NCBI RefSeq assembly: GCF_001718695.1 | Contig: NZ_CP013420.1 | Span: 2,294,001 to 2,358,000, forward strand | Direction of reading: 5' to 3' | From: Burkholderia ubonensis | Lineage (GTDB): Bacteria; Pseudomonadota; Gammaproteobacteria; Burkholderiales; Burkholderiaceae | Length of the DNA stretch: 64,000 nt | In this document: positions 25,238 to 38,820 of the stretch, in pieces | Position numbering within the stretch: position 1 is the first letter of the stretch | Layout of the letters: every line of letters starts with the position of its first letter | The notes under the pieces: generated by a model | Seen by the model: the letters and a program-made list of their open reading frames with translations, nothing else | Databases searched by the model: none | Told to the model about the DNA's origin: nothing | Program-made: the position numbers and the translations under genes

Positions 25238-26128
25238 ATGAGCGAAGCACCCCACCAATCTCCCATCAAGACGCCCCGGCAGCTGATCGCCCTCATCGTC
25301 GCGTCGTTCGCGGTTCCGATCGCCCTCATCGTCCTGTTCGCCACCTACGCCAACGTCGCGTTCCGTTCCGGCGCGGGCACCGACGCGCTGTCCGACGAAC
25401 AGGTGGCCAAGCGCATCGCGCCGCTCGCGCAGGTCGACGTGAAGGACGCCAACGCGCCACGCACCTACAAGACGGGCGAGGCAGTCTACAAGGCCGTGTG
25501 CGTGACCTGCCACGGCACGGGCGCTGCGGGCGCGCCGAAATTCGGCAGCAAGGACGACTGGGCGCCGCGCATCTCGCAGGGCTTCGACACGCTGCTGAAG
25601 ACGGCGCTGGCCGGCAAGGGCGCGATGCCCCCGCGCGGCGGCACGAGCCCGGACGACTACAGCGACTACGAGATCGCCCGCGCGATCGTCTACATGGCGA
25701 ACAACGACGGCGCGAACTTCCCCGAGCCCGCCGCGCCGGCCGCCAACGCGGCGGCGGCTGCCGGCGCCGCGCCCGCGTCGGGCGCCGCCGACGCCGCGAG
25801 CGCGCAGATCGCCGCCGCGCAGGCCGCGATCGCCGCGATCCCGAAGGCGGGCGAGAAGCCCGCGGCCGCGCCGACCAGCGCCGACGCCGCGTCCGCCGGC
25901 AAGGCGCTGTACGCGCAGGTCTGCCAGGCCTGCCACGCGACCGGCGTGCTGAACGCGCCGAAGTTCGGCAACAAGGCAGACTGGGCGCCGCGCCTGAAGG
26001 AATCGATGGACACGGTCTACAACTACGCGCTGCACGGCAAGGGCGCGATGCCGCCGAAGGGCGGGTCGACCGCGTCCGACGCCGACGTGAAGGCCGCTGT
26101 CGACTACATGGTCAACGCGGCGAAGTAA
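25238..26128 (+). CDS. membrane-anchored diheme cytochrome c (c5/CccA-like)
   Basis: This 296-residue electron carrier is anchored to the inner membrane by one helix (residues about 18-40, LIALIVASFAVPIALIVLFA) and faces the periplasm. It has two class I heme sites: CVTCH at 88-92 and CQACH at 229-233. Each is followed by a GKGAMPP methionine-ligand segment. The two domains are similar and joined by an Ala/Pro-rich linker (residues 165-215), so the gene is an internal duplication. Start ATG 25238 has GGAGACGAGG upstream. A TATAAT at 25160-25165 is a likely -10. The gene is monocistronic between tRNA-Arg and a bidirectional terminator. Confidence 0.93.
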   Translation: MSEAPHQSPIKTPRQLIALIVASFAVPIALIVLFATYANVAFRSGAGTDALSDEQVAKRIAPLAQVDVKDANAPRTYKTGEAVYKAVCVTCHGTGAAGAPKFGSKDDWAPRISQGFDTLLKTALAGKGAMPPRGGTSPDDYSDYEIARAIVYMANNDGANFPEPAAPAANAAAAAGAAPASGAADAASAQIAAAQAAIAAIPKAGEKPAAAPTSADAASAGKALYAQVCQACHATGVLNAPKFGNKADWAPRLKESMDTVYNYALHGKGAMPPKGGSTASDADVKAAVDYMVNAAK

Positions 26129-26142
26129 CGCCCGGCCCAACG

Positions 26143-26180
26143 AAAAACCCCCGCGCTGCGACAAGCATCGCGGGGGTTTT
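26143..26180. terminator. bidirectional terminator between cytochrome c and rep
   Basis: CCCCCGCG (26148-26155) pairs with CGCGGGGG (26169-26176), with an A run before and a T run after. It can therefore end both convergent transcripts. Confidence 0.85.
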
Positions 26181-26210
26181 GTCTGGCCGTCCGTCACGCG
26201 GCGGCCGCGA

Positions 26211-28301
26211 TCACTTCTGCAGCAGCGCCTTCAGGCTCGCGAGCCGGTCCTTCGGCGTCATCGGCGCTTCCTCCGGCGCGGGCGGCGGCGCGTCGTCGAG
26301 GCCCATTTCGGGGATGAAGCGCGACGGCTCGCAGACCACCGTCTCGCGCGCCCGCTTGCGCTTCTTGCACCAGTTCAGGTGCAGGCTGCGCTGCGCGCGC
26401 GTGATCGCGACGTACATCAGCCGGCGCTCCTCCTCGATCCGCTCGCTGTCGATCGGGCCGTCGTCCTCGCTGCCGCCGCGGTGCGGCATGATGCCCTCCT
26501 CGACGCCGACCAGGAACACGTGCGGATACTCGAGCCCCTTCGACGCGTGCACCGTCGACAGCCGCACCGCATCCGGGTCCTCCTCCTTGCCTTCGAGCAT
26601 CGACATCAGCGCGACGGTCTGGATCAGGCCGAGCAGGTTCTTGCCGGTGTCGGCGAGCCCGTCGGCGTTGTGGAAGCCCTCCGCCTCGCCGTCGACGGCC
26701 TCCGCCGCCTCGGGCTTGGTGCCCTTGCGCTTCAGCCATTCGAGGAATTCGAGCACGTTCTGCCACTTCGACTGCGCCTGCCGCTCGTCGAACGCGTCGT
26801 ACAGGTAGGCCTCGTAGTGGATCGCCTCCATCATGTCGTCGAGCACGACGGTCGCGGGGTCCTTGTCCGCGCGCTCGGTCAGGCGCTGGATGAAATCGCA
26901 GAACATCCGCAGCGGCTCGACCTGGCGCGCGGACAGCCGCGCCTCGATGCCGCCCATGTACACGGCCTCGAACAGCGACACCTTCGCCTGCCCCGCGAAC
27001 GAGCCGAGCGCTTCCAGCGTCGTGTTGCCGATGCCGCGGCGCGGCGTCGTGATCGCGCGGATGAACGCGGGATCGTCGTCGGCGTTGGCGATCAGGCGCA
27101 GGTACGCGCACAGGTCCTTGATCTCGGCCTTGTCGAAGAACGACTGGCCGCCGGACAGCACGTACGGAATGCGCTCGCGCCGCAGCACCTGCTCGAAGAT
27201 CCGCGCCTGGAAGTTGCCGCGATACAGGATCGCGTAGTCGCGGAACTGCGCGCGCCGCTCGAACTTGTGCGCGGACAGCCGGAACACGACCGATTCGGCC
27301 TCGTGCTCCTCGTCGTTGCACGGCGTGACGGTGATCGAGTCGCCCATCCCGTGCTCGGACCACAGCTTCTTCTCGAACAGCTTCGGGTTGTTCGCGATCA
27401 CGTTGTTCGCGGCGGTGAGAATGCGCACCGTCGACCGGTAGTTCTGCTCGAGCTTGATCACGTGCAGCTTCGGGAAATCCTTGCCGAGCTGCGCAAGGTT
27501 CTCGAGCGTCGCGCCACGCCAGCCGTAGATCGCCTGGTCGTCGTCGCCCACCGCGGTGAACGCCGCGCGCGGGCCCGCGAGCAGCTTCAGCAGCTCGTAC
27601 TGGCACGCGTTGGTGTCCTGGTACTCGTCGATCAGCAGGTAGCGCAGCTTGTTCTGCCAGCGGTCGCGCACCTGTTCGTTGCGCGCGAACAGCTCGGCGG
27701 GCAGGCGGATCAGGTCGTCGAAGTCGACCGCCTGGTACGCGTGCAGCGTCGCGACATAGTTGCGGTAGACGAGCGCGGCCTGGTGCTCGTCCTCGTTGGC
27801 GGCGATCGTCATCGCCTCCTCGGGCATGATGAGGCCGTTCTTCCACAGCGAGATGGTGGTCTGGATCTTGCGGATCAGGCCCTTGTCGGTCGTGCCGATC
27901 TGCTCCTGGATCATCCCGAAGCAGTCGTCCGAATCCATGATCGAGAACTGCGGCTTCAGGCCGACGTGCTCGGCCTCCTGGCGCAGGATCTGCACGCCGA
28001 GCGAGTGGAACGTGCAGACGGTGAGCTGGTTCACCGGCACCTTGCGCCCTTCCTTGCCGGGCGTCGTGAGCGTCTTGCCCTCGAGCAGCTTCGACACGCG
28101 CTCGCGCATTTCGGCGGCCGCCTTGTTGGTGAACGTGACGGCGGCGATGTGGCGCGGCTCGAAGCCCTTGGCTTCGATCAGGTGCGCGATCTTCTGCGTG
28201 ATGACGCGGGTCTTGCCGCTGCCCGCGCCGGCGAGCACGAGGCAGGGACCGTCGAGATAGCGCACCGCTTCGTTCTGAGCGGGATTGAGGCCTGCGGACA
28301 T
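26211..28301 (-). CDS. rep: ATP-dependent DNA helicase Rep
   Basis: This superfamily 1A 3'-5' helicase has 696 residues and acts at stalled replication forks. From the ATG at 28301 the protein begins MSAGLNPAQNEAVRYLDGPC. It has Walker A AGAGSGKT, motif Ia TFTNKAAAEM, the DEYQD Walker B, motif III GDDDQAIYGWRG, motif IV LEQNYRS, motif V VHASKGLEYPHVFLVG and motif VI YVAITRAQ. It resembles E. coli Rep more than UvrD in these blocks and in the insert regions. Codons upstream of 28301 in frame are not family-like. An insert, RKGTKPEAAEAVDGEAEGF, near residue 530 is a local expansion. Confidence 0.93.
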   Translation of the reverse strand: MSAGLNPAQNEAVRYLDGPCLVLAGAGSGKTRVITQKIAHLIEAKGFEPRHIAAVTFTNKAAAEMRERVSKLLEGKTLTTPGKEGRKVPVNQLTVCTFHSLGVQILRQEAEHVGLKPQFSIMDSDDCFGMIQEQIGTTDKGLIRKIQTTISLWKNGLIMPEEAMTIAANEDEHQAALVYRNYVATLHAYQAVDFDDLIRLPAELFARNEQVRDRWQNKLRYLLIDEYQDTNACQYELLKLLAGPRAAFTAVGDDDQAIYGWRGATLENLAQLGKDFPKLHVIKLEQNYRSTVRILTAANNVIANNPKLFEKKLWSEHGMGDSITVTPCNDEEHEAESVVFRLSAHKFERRAQFRDYAILYRGNFQARIFEQVLRRERIPYVLSGGQSFFDKAEIKDLCAYLRLIANADDDPAFIRAITTPRRGIGNTTLEALGSFAGQAKVSLFEAVYMGGIEARLSARQVEPLRMFCDFIQRLTERADKDPATVVLDDMMEAIHYEAYLYDAFDERQAQSKWQNVLEFLEWLKRKGTKPEAAEAVDGEAEGFHNADGLADTGKNLLGLIQTVALMSMLEGKEEDPDAVRLSTVHASKGLEYPHVFLVGVEEGIMPHRGGSEDDGPIDSERIEEERRLMYVAITRAQRSLHLNWCKKRKRARETVVCEPSRFIPEMGLDDAPPPAPEEAPMTPKDRLASLKALLQK

Positions 28302-28675
28302 GGTTGCGGATGGTGTTGCGGTTGACGGCGGAACGCCGGGAGGATGCCGCGCGCGGGGCGCCAGGTCGGGCATGCGGACGCACGGGCAGGACGCGCATGT
28401 TAACACGGCCGCGGCGGCGAATTCCGGAGCCCCGTCGGGCGGGGCTGTGCGGGCGGACGGGCGCATGCGCCCCTGTCCGTTCGGCCAATTCGGCTACGCG
28501 CGGCGGCGATTGCGCGACAATGAGCGGCCGCGGGCCATTGCCCCCTCTATATACCCATGTGCGCGAGCGCAAAAATCGCGCCGGATTCCAGACCGCCGTC
28601 GTGCCAAAATAGCCGATCGTCATCGCGCCGCCACGGTGCGCCGTCCTCACGTTTCGCTTGTTGCCAAGGAATGCC
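28302..28675. other. divergent intergenic region (rep / Gfo-Idh)
   Basis: This is 374 bases of mixed composition. A CTCTATATACCC segment near 28545 could be promoter DNA, but no paired hexamer is convincing. No small gene or RNA recognised. Confidence 0.45.
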
Positions 28676-29732
28676 ATGTCGTCATTGCTCAGGATTGGTT
28701 TGATGGGTTTCGGATTCGCCGGCGCGACGTTCCACGCGCCGGTGATCGCGGCGAGCGGCCGCACGCAGGTCGCCGCGATCGCCACCGGGCAGCCGGACCG
28801 CGCGCGGGCCGCGTATCCGGATGCCCGCATCGTGGCCGATCTCGACGCGCTGCTGGCCCTCGACGACATCGAGTGCGTGGTGATCGCCACGCCGAACGAC
28901 ACGCACTTCCCGCTCGCGCGGCAAGTGCTGGACGCGGGCCGCCACGTCGTCGTCGACAAGCCGGTGACGCTGACGTCCGACGAGGCGCTCGCGCTCGCGC
29001 GCCTCGCGAACGCCCGCAGCCGCGTGTTCGCGCCGTTCCACAACCGCCGCTGGGACGGCGACTTCCTCACCGTGCGCCGCATCGTCGAATCCGGCGAGCT
29101 CGGCCGCATCACCTATGTCACGTCGCATTTCGACCGCTTCCGGCCGCAGGTAGGTGCGCGTGCGCTGGCGCGAGGAAGCCGCGCGCGGCGGCGGCCTGCT
29201 GCTCGACCTCGGCCCGCACCTGATCGACCAGGCGCTCGCGCTGTTCGGCCTGCCCGATACGGTGAGCGCGACCGTCAAGACCCGCCGCGACAACGGTTCG
29301 GCGCCCGACTTCGTCCACGTGCAGCTCGGCTACCCGGACAAGGACGTCGCGCTGCACGCGAGCGCGCTGTCGGCGATCGAGCCGGCGCGCTTCACGCTGC
29401 ACGGCACCCGCGGCAGCTACCAGAAGTTCGGGCTCGACACGCAGGAAGACCAGCTGAAGGCCGGCCTCACGCCAGACGACGTCGAGTTCGGCGGCGGCAA
29501 CCCGCCAGGCGTGCTGCGCGTGCTCGACGGCGACGTCGAAACCGAGCGCCCGGTGCCGACCCTCGACGGCCAGTACGCGGAGTTCTACCGCGCGCTCGCC
29601 GCGTCGATCCGCGAAGGCGCGCCGTTCCCGGTCACGCCGCAGGATGCGGTCGACGTGATGACGATCATCGAGCTCGCCGCGCAAAGCGAGCACGAAGGAC
29701 GGCGCCTGCCGTTCGTGCGCAAGATCGTCTGA
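28676..29732 (+). pseudogene. Gfo/Idh/MocA-family NAD(P)-dependent oxidoreductase, frameshifted
   Basis: The N-terminal Rossmann half starts LRIGLMGFGFAGATFHAPVI (GxGxAG) and includes VVIATPNDTHFPLA and HVVVDKPVTLT, the EKP-type lysine motif. It runs to FDRFRPQV at 29152. The C-terminal half (RVRWREEAARGGGLLLDLGPHLIDQAL, with the catalytic histidine region) follows in another frame. AGGT is present twice in a row (29148-29155). Removing one copy restores a 350-residue protein of normal family length. The start at 28676 is preceded by AAGGA. These enzymes oxidise or reduce sugars and related polyols. Substrate unknown. Either real recent inactivation or a sequencing artefact. Confidence 0.88.
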
Positions 29733-29879
29733 GCGGCCCGAGCCGGCCGGCCCGCGTCGCGCCGGAACAATCGGTTACAAATGGCGCGGGAACGAAAGTC
29801 AGCGGTGCTCCTGTCTGATGCGTTTCTCGAAAAAGTCGATCCGACACCAAACCGACACCACACCGTCAGGAGAATGTTG

Positions 29880-30287
29880 ATGCAACGGTTGATTCGCGCG
29901 GCAGTGTGCTGCGCCCTGGTTTCCTCGCTCGCGGCCTGCATCGTGCAGCCGCAGCAGCGTCGCCCGGCGCCTCCGCCCCGCCCCGCCCCGCAAGTCAATC
30001 CACCGGTGATTCCTCAACCGAGCCCGCAACCCAGCCCGCCGCCCGTCGGCTACGAGCGGATGCAGCAGATCCAGAACCGGATCGACAACCTGGGCCGCCG
30101 GATCGACGCGCGCGTCAACGGCGGCTATTACGCGCCGCCGCAAGGCGCCGCACTGCATCGCCGGCTCGACGTGATCCGCCAGGAATCGGCCGACATGGCC
30201 TCGCAGCACGGCGGCGGCCTGTCCGGCGACGAGCAGCGCGTGCTGAACCAGGAACTCGACACCGCGGCGCGCGCAATCGGCGAGTGA
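29880..30287 (+). CDS. small proline-rich outer-membrane lipoprotein
   Basis: The 135-residue precursor begins MQRLIRAAVCCALVSSLAAC. The signal peptide has a lipobox, LAAC, with the modified cysteine at residue 20. No Asp follows the Cys, so outer-membrane sorting is expected. After that comes a Pro/Gln-rich spacer (residues 24-58, PPPRPAPQVNPPVIPQPS) and a helical C-terminal part (IQNRIDNLGRRIDARVNGGYYAPP, LNQELDTAARAIGE). The ATG at 29880 is used because CAGGAG ends eight bases upstream; an ATG two codons earlier is too close. Function is not known; a cell-envelope tether is possible. Confidence 0.8.
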   Translation: MQRLIRAAVCCALVSSLAACIVQPQQRRPAPPPRPAPQVNPPVIPQPSPQPSPPPVGYERMQQIQNRIDNLGRRIDARVNGGYYAPPQGAALHRRLDVIRQESADMASQHGGGLSGDEQRVLNQELDTAARAIGE

Positions 30288-30364
30288 CGCCGGCCGCGGC
30301 CGGACGAAAATTCGCGGCGGCGCCGTGCCGCCGCTTGTCGCGAAGCGACACATATTTGCCCAAA

Positions 30365-30393
30365 TTGACAAGGGTTCCTGGCTCGCGTACAGT
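30365..30393 (+). promoter_or_regulatory. sigma-70 promoter of the gcvTHP transcript
   Basis: A perfect TTGACA (30365-30370), a 17-base spacer and TACAGT (30388-30393) end just before the first glycine aptamer. This gives a start site at about 30400. Confidence 0.8.
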
Positions 30394-30399
30394 CGCCCG

Positions 30400-30662
30400 C
30401 ACGCGTCGGGAGAGCGCGTGGCCGCGTTGCTGAACGCCGGTCGCGCCGCCGAAGGGGCACACCCGCAAACTCTCAGGCAAAAGGACCGGCCGCGTCGAAG
30501 CATCCCGCCTGCGCACGTTGCAGGCCGCGATCTTCGCACTCTGGAGAGCGGCAGTAGCCCGCTGCGCGAATGCAGCGCGGGCAGGCTGCCCACCGAAGGG
30601 GCGCGCGTTCGTTGGGTCCGGCCCGCGACGCAATCTCTCAGGTATCGAGGACAGAGGGGCAT
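30400..30662 (+). promoter_or_regulatory. tandem glycine riboswitch (gcvT leader)
   Basis: Two successive aptamers are visible. The first covers about 30405-30495, with CGGGAGAG, GCCGAAGGGGCA and CTCTCAGGCAAAAGGACCG. The second covers about 30541-30662, with CTGGAGAGCGGC, CACCGAAGGGGCG and CTCTCAGGTATCGAGGACAGAGGGG. These are the conserved core segments of the gcvT glycine riboswitch. The tandem form binds two glycines and turns on gcv expression when glycine is abundant. The 86 bases to the gcvT start form the expression platform. Confidence 0.93.
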
Positions 30663-30748
30663 GTACAGCACCGCCCGCCGGCCCAAGGCCGCGGCGGTCG
30701 GCACAACGCCGTATTGTCCCGCGCGCAAGCGCCTTGCCTGAGGCCTCG

Positions 30749-31867
30749 ATGACTGCACTGAAACATACCCCGCTCAACGCCGCGCACCGCGCGCTCAACG
30801 CCCGCATGGTCGACTTCGGCGGCTGGGACATGCCCGTCAACTACGGCTCGCAAATCGAAGAGCACCAGGCCGTGCGCACCGACGCCGGCATGTTCGACGT
30901 GTCGCACATGTGCGTCGTCGATTTCACCGGCAGCCGCGTGCGCGCGTTCTTCGAGCATGCGGTCGCGAACAACGTCGGCAAGCTCAAGACGCCCGGCAAG
31001 GCGCTCTACTCGTGCCTGCTCAATCCGCAGGGCGGCGTCATCGACGACCTGATCGTCTATTACTTCACCGAGGAATTCTTCCGCGTCGTCGTCAACGCCG
31101 GCACCGCCGAGAAGGACATCGCGTGGTTCAACCAGCTCAACGAGCAAGGCGGCTACGGCGTCACGATCGCGCCGCGCCGCGATTTCGCGATCGTCGCCGT
31201 GCAGGGCCCGAACGCCCGTGAAAAAGCCTGGGCGACGATCCCCGCCGCGCGCGCCGCGACGAGCGAGCTCAAGCCGTTCAACGCCGCGCAGGTCGCGGGC
31301 ACGCCGTTCGGCGACCTCACCGTCGCGCGCACCGGCTACACCGGCGAAGACGGTTTCGAGGTGATCGTTCCGGCCGTCCACGTCGAAGCACTGTGGAACG
31401 CGCTGCAGCAAAACGGCGTGCGCCCGTGCGGGCTCGGCGCGCGCGACACGCTGCGCCTCGAGGCCGGCATGAACCTGTACGGCCAGGACATGGATGAAAC
31501 CGTTTCCCCGCTCGACGCGGGCCTCGCGTGGACGGTCGACCTCACGGCGCCGCGCGCGTTCGTCGGCCGCGACGCGCTCGAGCGCGACGGCGCGCGCGCC
31601 GCGTTCGTCGGCCTGATCCTGCAGAAGGAGAACGGCAAGGCGGGCGGCGTGCTGCGCGCGCACCAGAAGGTCGTCACGCCGCACGGCGAAGGCGAGATCA
31701 CGAGCGGCACGTTCTCGCCGTCGATGCAGGAGTCGATCGCCTTTGCACGCGTGCCCGCGGCCGTGCAGATCGGCGACACCGTGCAGGTGCAGATTCGCGA
31801 CAAGCAACTTCCCGCGCGCGTGGTAAAACTGCCGTTCGTGCGCAACGGCAAGGTCCTCGCTGCGTAA
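30749..31867 (+). CDS. gcvT: aminomethyltransferase (glycine cleavage T protein)
   Basis: The T protein releases ammonia from the aminomethyl-lipoyl arm of H protein and passes the one-carbon unit to tetrahydrofolate. The 372-residue length is normal. The sequence shows the family start [29 protein letters not shown], the catalytic Asp region in [41 protein letters not shown], and the C-terminal [14 protein letters not shown]. It is first in the gcvT-gcvH-gcvP operon and directly controlled by the upstream glycine riboswitch. Confidence 0.97.
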   Translation: MTALKHTPLNAAHRALNARMVDFGGWDMPVNYGSQIEEHQAVRTDAGMFDVSHMCVVDFTGSRVRAFFEHAVANNVGKLKTPGKALYSCLLNPQGGVIDDLIVYYFTEEFFRVVVNAGTAEKDIAWFNQLNEQGGYGVTIAPRRDFAIVAVQGPNAREKAWATIPAARAATSELKPFNAAQVAGTPFGDLTVARTGYTGEDGFEVIVPAVHVEALWNALQQNGVRPCGLGARDTLRLEAGMNLYGQDMDETVSPLDAGLAWTVDLTAPRAFVGRDALERDGARAAFVGLILQKENGKAGGVLRAHQKVVTPHGEGEITSGTFSPSMQESIAFARVPAAVQIGDTVQVQIRDKQLPARVVKLPFVRNGKVLAA

Positions 31868-31971
31868 CGACCGAAGGGCCGGGCGGCATGGCGCCCGGCG
31901 AAACGACACCCGGCGCGTCCGCGCGGCGCGCCCGAACGAAGAATCACACCCTTTCTATTCAGGAGCATCCG

Positions 31972-32352
31972 ATGAGCAACGTCCCGGCCGATCTGAAGTA
32001 CACCGACGAACACGAGTGGATCCGCACCGAAGCCGACGGCACGCTGACGATCGGCATCACCGATCACGCGCAGAGCACGCTCGGCGACATCGTCTTCCTC
32101 GAACTGCCGCAAGTCGGCAAGCAGGTGAAGGCAGGCGACGCGGTCGGCGTCGTCGAGTCGGTGAAAGCCGCGTCGGACATCTACTCGCCCGTGACGGGCG
32201 AAGTGGTCGCCATCAACACGGACGCCGCCGATTCGCCGGAAGAGGTGAACAGCGACGCGTACGACACGTGGCTCTTCAAGATCAAGCTCGCCGCCGGCGC
32301 ATCGACCGACAACCTGCTCGACGCAGCCGCCTACGCGAAGCTGGTCGGCTAA
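31972..32352 (+). CDS. gcvH: glycine cleavage system H protein
   Basis: This is the lipoyl carrier that shuttles the aminomethyl group between P, T and L proteins. The 126-residue protein starts [18 protein letters not shown] and carries the lipoylated lysine at residue 65 in [14 protein letters not shown]. It ends with the usual TWLFKIKL segment. The ATG at 31972 has AGGAG eight bases upstream. It lies 104 bases after gcvT and 72 before gcvP. Confidence 0.97.
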   Translation: MSNVPADLKYTDEHEWIRTEADGTLTIGITDHAQSTLGDIVFLELPQVGKQVKAGDAVGVVESVKAASDIYSPVTGEVVAINTDAADSPEEVNSDAYDTWLFKIKLAAGASTDNLLDAAAYAKLVG

Positions 32353-32424
32353 CCCAACTACTCACGAATCGCGCGGCGCGCCGGCCCGGCAGCACCGGCC
32401 GCGCGCCGCGACCGCAGGATTGCC

Positions 32425-35352
<2,928 letters not shown>

Positions 35353-35383
35353 CGCGCGTTCGTTCCGGTTCGTTCGATGCTGC

Positions 35384-35419
35384 GCCGCACGCAATCCCCC
35401 GGGGTTGCGTGCGGCTTTT
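35384..35419 (+). terminator. rho-independent terminator of the gcv operon
   Basis: An 11-bp perfect stem (35384-35394 with 35405-35415) is followed by TTTT. Confidence 0.9.
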
Positions 35420-35500
35420 GCGTTGGACGCCGATCCGCCTGACGTTCGTCCCCCAATCCGGCTAACATCACACGCGATCCAGCCAATGAAGGAGTTCCGC

Positions 35501-36640
35501 ATGGTGCGTCCGATGTTCCCGGGCCGCGAATCACGGCACATGTGGCGGCGCGTGCGCGCCCGCGCGTTCGTGCCGGCGCTCGTCGTGTCGCTGTCGCTCG
35601 CCGCCGGTCTCGGCGCGTCGGGCGCGGCGCGCGCGGCGATGAACTTCTGCGCGGCGCCCGCGCTGCAGTCGAGCGAGACGACCCAGGCCGAGCCGGGCGT
35701 GCAGGCGCTGATCCGCGGCGTCGACGCGCATCTCGGCGAGCAGCCGAAGGCGCTGCCGCGCGTGCACACCGAAGGCACGCTGCCGCACGAAGGCCTCTAC
35801 GACCAGAGCGTCGCCGCGCTGAAGGACATGGACCTGATGCGCGACGCCGCGCTCGCATGGCGCGTGACCAACGATCCGCGCTACCTGCAGCTCGTCGACC
35901 GCTTCCTGTCCGCGTGGGTCGCGACCTACCAGCCGAGCTTCAACCCGATCGACGAAACCCGCTTCGACAGCCTGATCCTTGCGTACGACATGACCGCGAG
36001 CGCGCTTCCGGTGAAGACCCGCAACGCCGCGTCGGCGTTCATCGCGAAGCTCGGCGCCGGCTACGTCGCGCAGATCGACGCGCAGAAGCGCCCGCTCGCC
36101 GGCACCTGGCGCAATAACTGGCAGAGCCACCGGATCAAGCTGATCGCGCTGTCCGCGTTCACGCTCGGCGACCGCCGGATGATGAACGCCGCGCAGCGCC
36201 TGTTCGTCGAGCATCTCGCCGACAACATCGCCGCGGACGGCACGACCTACGACTTCACGGAGCGTGATGCGCTGCACTACGCGGTGTACGACCTGCAGCC
36301 GCTCGTGACCGCCGCGCTCGCCGCGCGCCGCTTCAACCGCAACTGGCTGCGCGAAAAGGGCGCGAACGGCGCGACGCTCGCGGCTGCGCTCGACTGGCTC
36401 GTGCCGTACGCGCGCGGCGAGAAAACGCATGAGGAATTCGTGCATTCGCCGATCGCGTTCGACGCGAAGCGGCGCGAAGCCGGCCTTCCCGGCTACACGG
36501 GGCAGTGGGACCCGAAAAACGCCACCGAACTCTTTCATCTGGCCGCGCGGCTCGACGGGCGCTACGCCCGCGTCGCGCAGCAGCTATCCCCGACGCCGCC
36601 CGCATGGCTAGCCGCGTGCTTGCCGCTGCAGGCGCGCTAG
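35501..36640 (+). CDS. alginate lyase family protein (periplasmic)
   Basis: The 379-residue precursor has a long twin-Arg-poor signal peptide (basic MWRRVRARAFVPALVVSLSLAAGLGASGAARA) with cleavage after ARA near residue 45. The mature part has the (alpha/alpha)-toroid lyase pattern: WVATYQPSFNPIDETRFDSLILAYD, then GTWRNNWQSHRIKLIAL (the N-W-x-S-H-R core of the PL5/alginate-lyase family), and YDFTERDALHYAVYDLQPL. It would cleave an acidic polysaccharide in the periplasm. The true substrate is uncertain because no alginate gene cluster is present. The ATG at 35501 follows AAGGAG by six bases. It lies 28 bases before sdaA and may be co-transcribed with it. Confidence 0.85.
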   Translation: MVRPMFPGRESRHMWRRVRARAFVPALVVSLSLAAGLGASGAARAAMNFCAAPALQSSETTQAEPGVQALIRGVDAHLGEQPKALPRVHTEGTLPHEGLYDQSVAALKDMDLMRDAALAWRVTNDPRYLQLVDRFLSAWVATYQPSFNPIDETRFDSLILAYDMTASALPVKTRNAASAFIAKLGAGYVAQIDAQKRPLAGTWRNNWQSHRIKLIALSAFTLGDRRMMNAAQRLFVEHLADNIAADGTTYDFTERDALHYAVYDLQPLVTAALAARRFNRNWLREKGANGATLAAALDWLVPYARGEKTHEEFVHSPIAFDAKRREAGLPGYTGQWDPKNATELFHLAARLDGRYARVAQQLSPTPPAWLAACLPLQAR

Positions 36641-36668
36641 ACTACTTACAGCAAGACAGGAAACATAA

Positions 36669-38057
<1,389 letters not shown>

Positions 38058-38067
38058 TGCGCGGCAC

Positions 38068-38107
38068 GGCGGCAAGGCGGCGCGAATCGCCGTCGCGCCT
38101 TGCCGCC
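38068..38107. terminator. hairpin between convergent sdaA and vapC
   Basis: GGCGGCAAGGC (38068-38078) pairs perfectly with GCCTTGCCGCC (38097-38107). There is no T tract, so termination here is only probable. Confidence 0.45.
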
Positions 38108-38124
38108 GCACGCGCCGCCCGGCG

Positions 38125-38526
38125 CTAATCGTTCAGCCAGTTCTCCAGCCGCAATCCCGGATAGCTCGTGAAATCGCGCTCGTCATTCGTCACCAGCACG
38201 ACATCGAGCGACACCGCATGAGCGGCGATCAGTTTGTCGAGATGATCCTTCTTCCATGCGCGCGTTGCGTCACGCACGGGCCCATATGCTTGCGCGGCCG
38301 CGGCGTCGAACGGCGCGACGGGAATATCCTCGATCAGCGCCGCAAGATGGCGGCGCTCACGCGCGGGCGCCGCGCAAGCGGTGACGCCGTACTCCAGCGC
38401 GGCATACGTGATCGCCGACATCACGACGTCGCCCGTGTAGCACTGCGCAAATCGCTTCGCCACTTGCTCGGGCTGGCTCTTCATCAAGTAGATGCACATG
38501 TTGGTGTCGAGCATGTAGCGCGGCAT
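38125..38526 (-). CDS. vapC: VapC-type PIN-domain toxin ribonuclease
   Basis: This 133-residue PIN-domain endoribonuclease is the toxin of a type II module. Metal-binding acids are in place: Asp7 in [11 protein letters not shown], Glu45 in AALEYG, Asp97 in [10 protein letters not shown], and Asp115/Asp118 in TNDERDF. These proteins cut tRNA or rRNA when freed from antitoxin. The ATG at 38526 shares one base with the antitoxin stop (TGATG), giving coupled translation; a GTG one codon earlier is also possible. It is chromosomal and isolated, flanked by metabolic genes rather than by phage or IS genes. Confidence 0.92.
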   Translation of the reverse strand: MPRYMLDTNMCIYLMKSQPEQVAKRFAQCYTGDVVMSAITYAALEYGVTACAAPARERRHLAALIEDIPVAPFDAAAAQAYGPVRDATRAWKKDHLDKLIAAHAVSLDVVLVTNDERDFTSYPGLRLENWLND

Positions 38527-38762
38527 CACAACCCCTCGCGTTCGGCCTGCTCGTGGTCGCCACGCCCTTCCGCCATGAAATCCGGCCCGAATTTCGCGAA
38601 CTTCTCCAGCACCTGCGTCAACGGCCGTCGCGCCGGCCGGATGCGGATCTCGTCGCCGATGCGCTCGATCTCGAGCTCGATATCGCTGCGCTCATAAGCG
38701 AGATCCGCAGGAATTCGCACGGCCTGCGAATTGCCGTTCCGAAATACCCTCGTGGTATGCAT
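38526..38762 (-). CDS. vapB: VapB-type antitoxin (SpoVT/AbrB domain)
   Basis: This 78-residue antitoxin begins MHTTRVFRNGNSQAVRIPADLAY, the swapped-hairpin AbrB-type DNA-binding domain (R-x-G-N-S-Q-A-V-R-I-P). The C-terminal tail (QVLEKFAKFGPDFMAEGRGDHEQ) should wrap the VapC active site. The ATG at 38762 is chosen because this is where the domain starts; longer reading frames run through the operator. It should repress its own operon with VapC through the dyad at 38793-38820. Confidence 0.93.
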   Translation of the reverse strand: MHTTRVFRNGNSQAVRIPADLAYERSDIELEIERIGDEIRIRPARRPLTQVLEKFAKFGPDFMAEGRGDHEQAEREGL

Positions 38763-38776
38763 GTCGACCTCTCGTC

Positions 38777-38820
38777 GGATGTACTGAGGATGTACATCAT
38801 ATGACGCCATGCGTGATGTA
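38777..38820 (-). promoter_or_regulatory. vapBC operator
   Basis: A perfect inverted repeat, TACATCA (38793-38799) / TGATGTA (38814-38820), lies 30-58 bases before the vapB start. A direct repeat GGATGTAC (38777-38784 and 38788-38795) adjoins it. It is a likely autoregulatory site for the VapBC complex. Confidence 0.65.
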
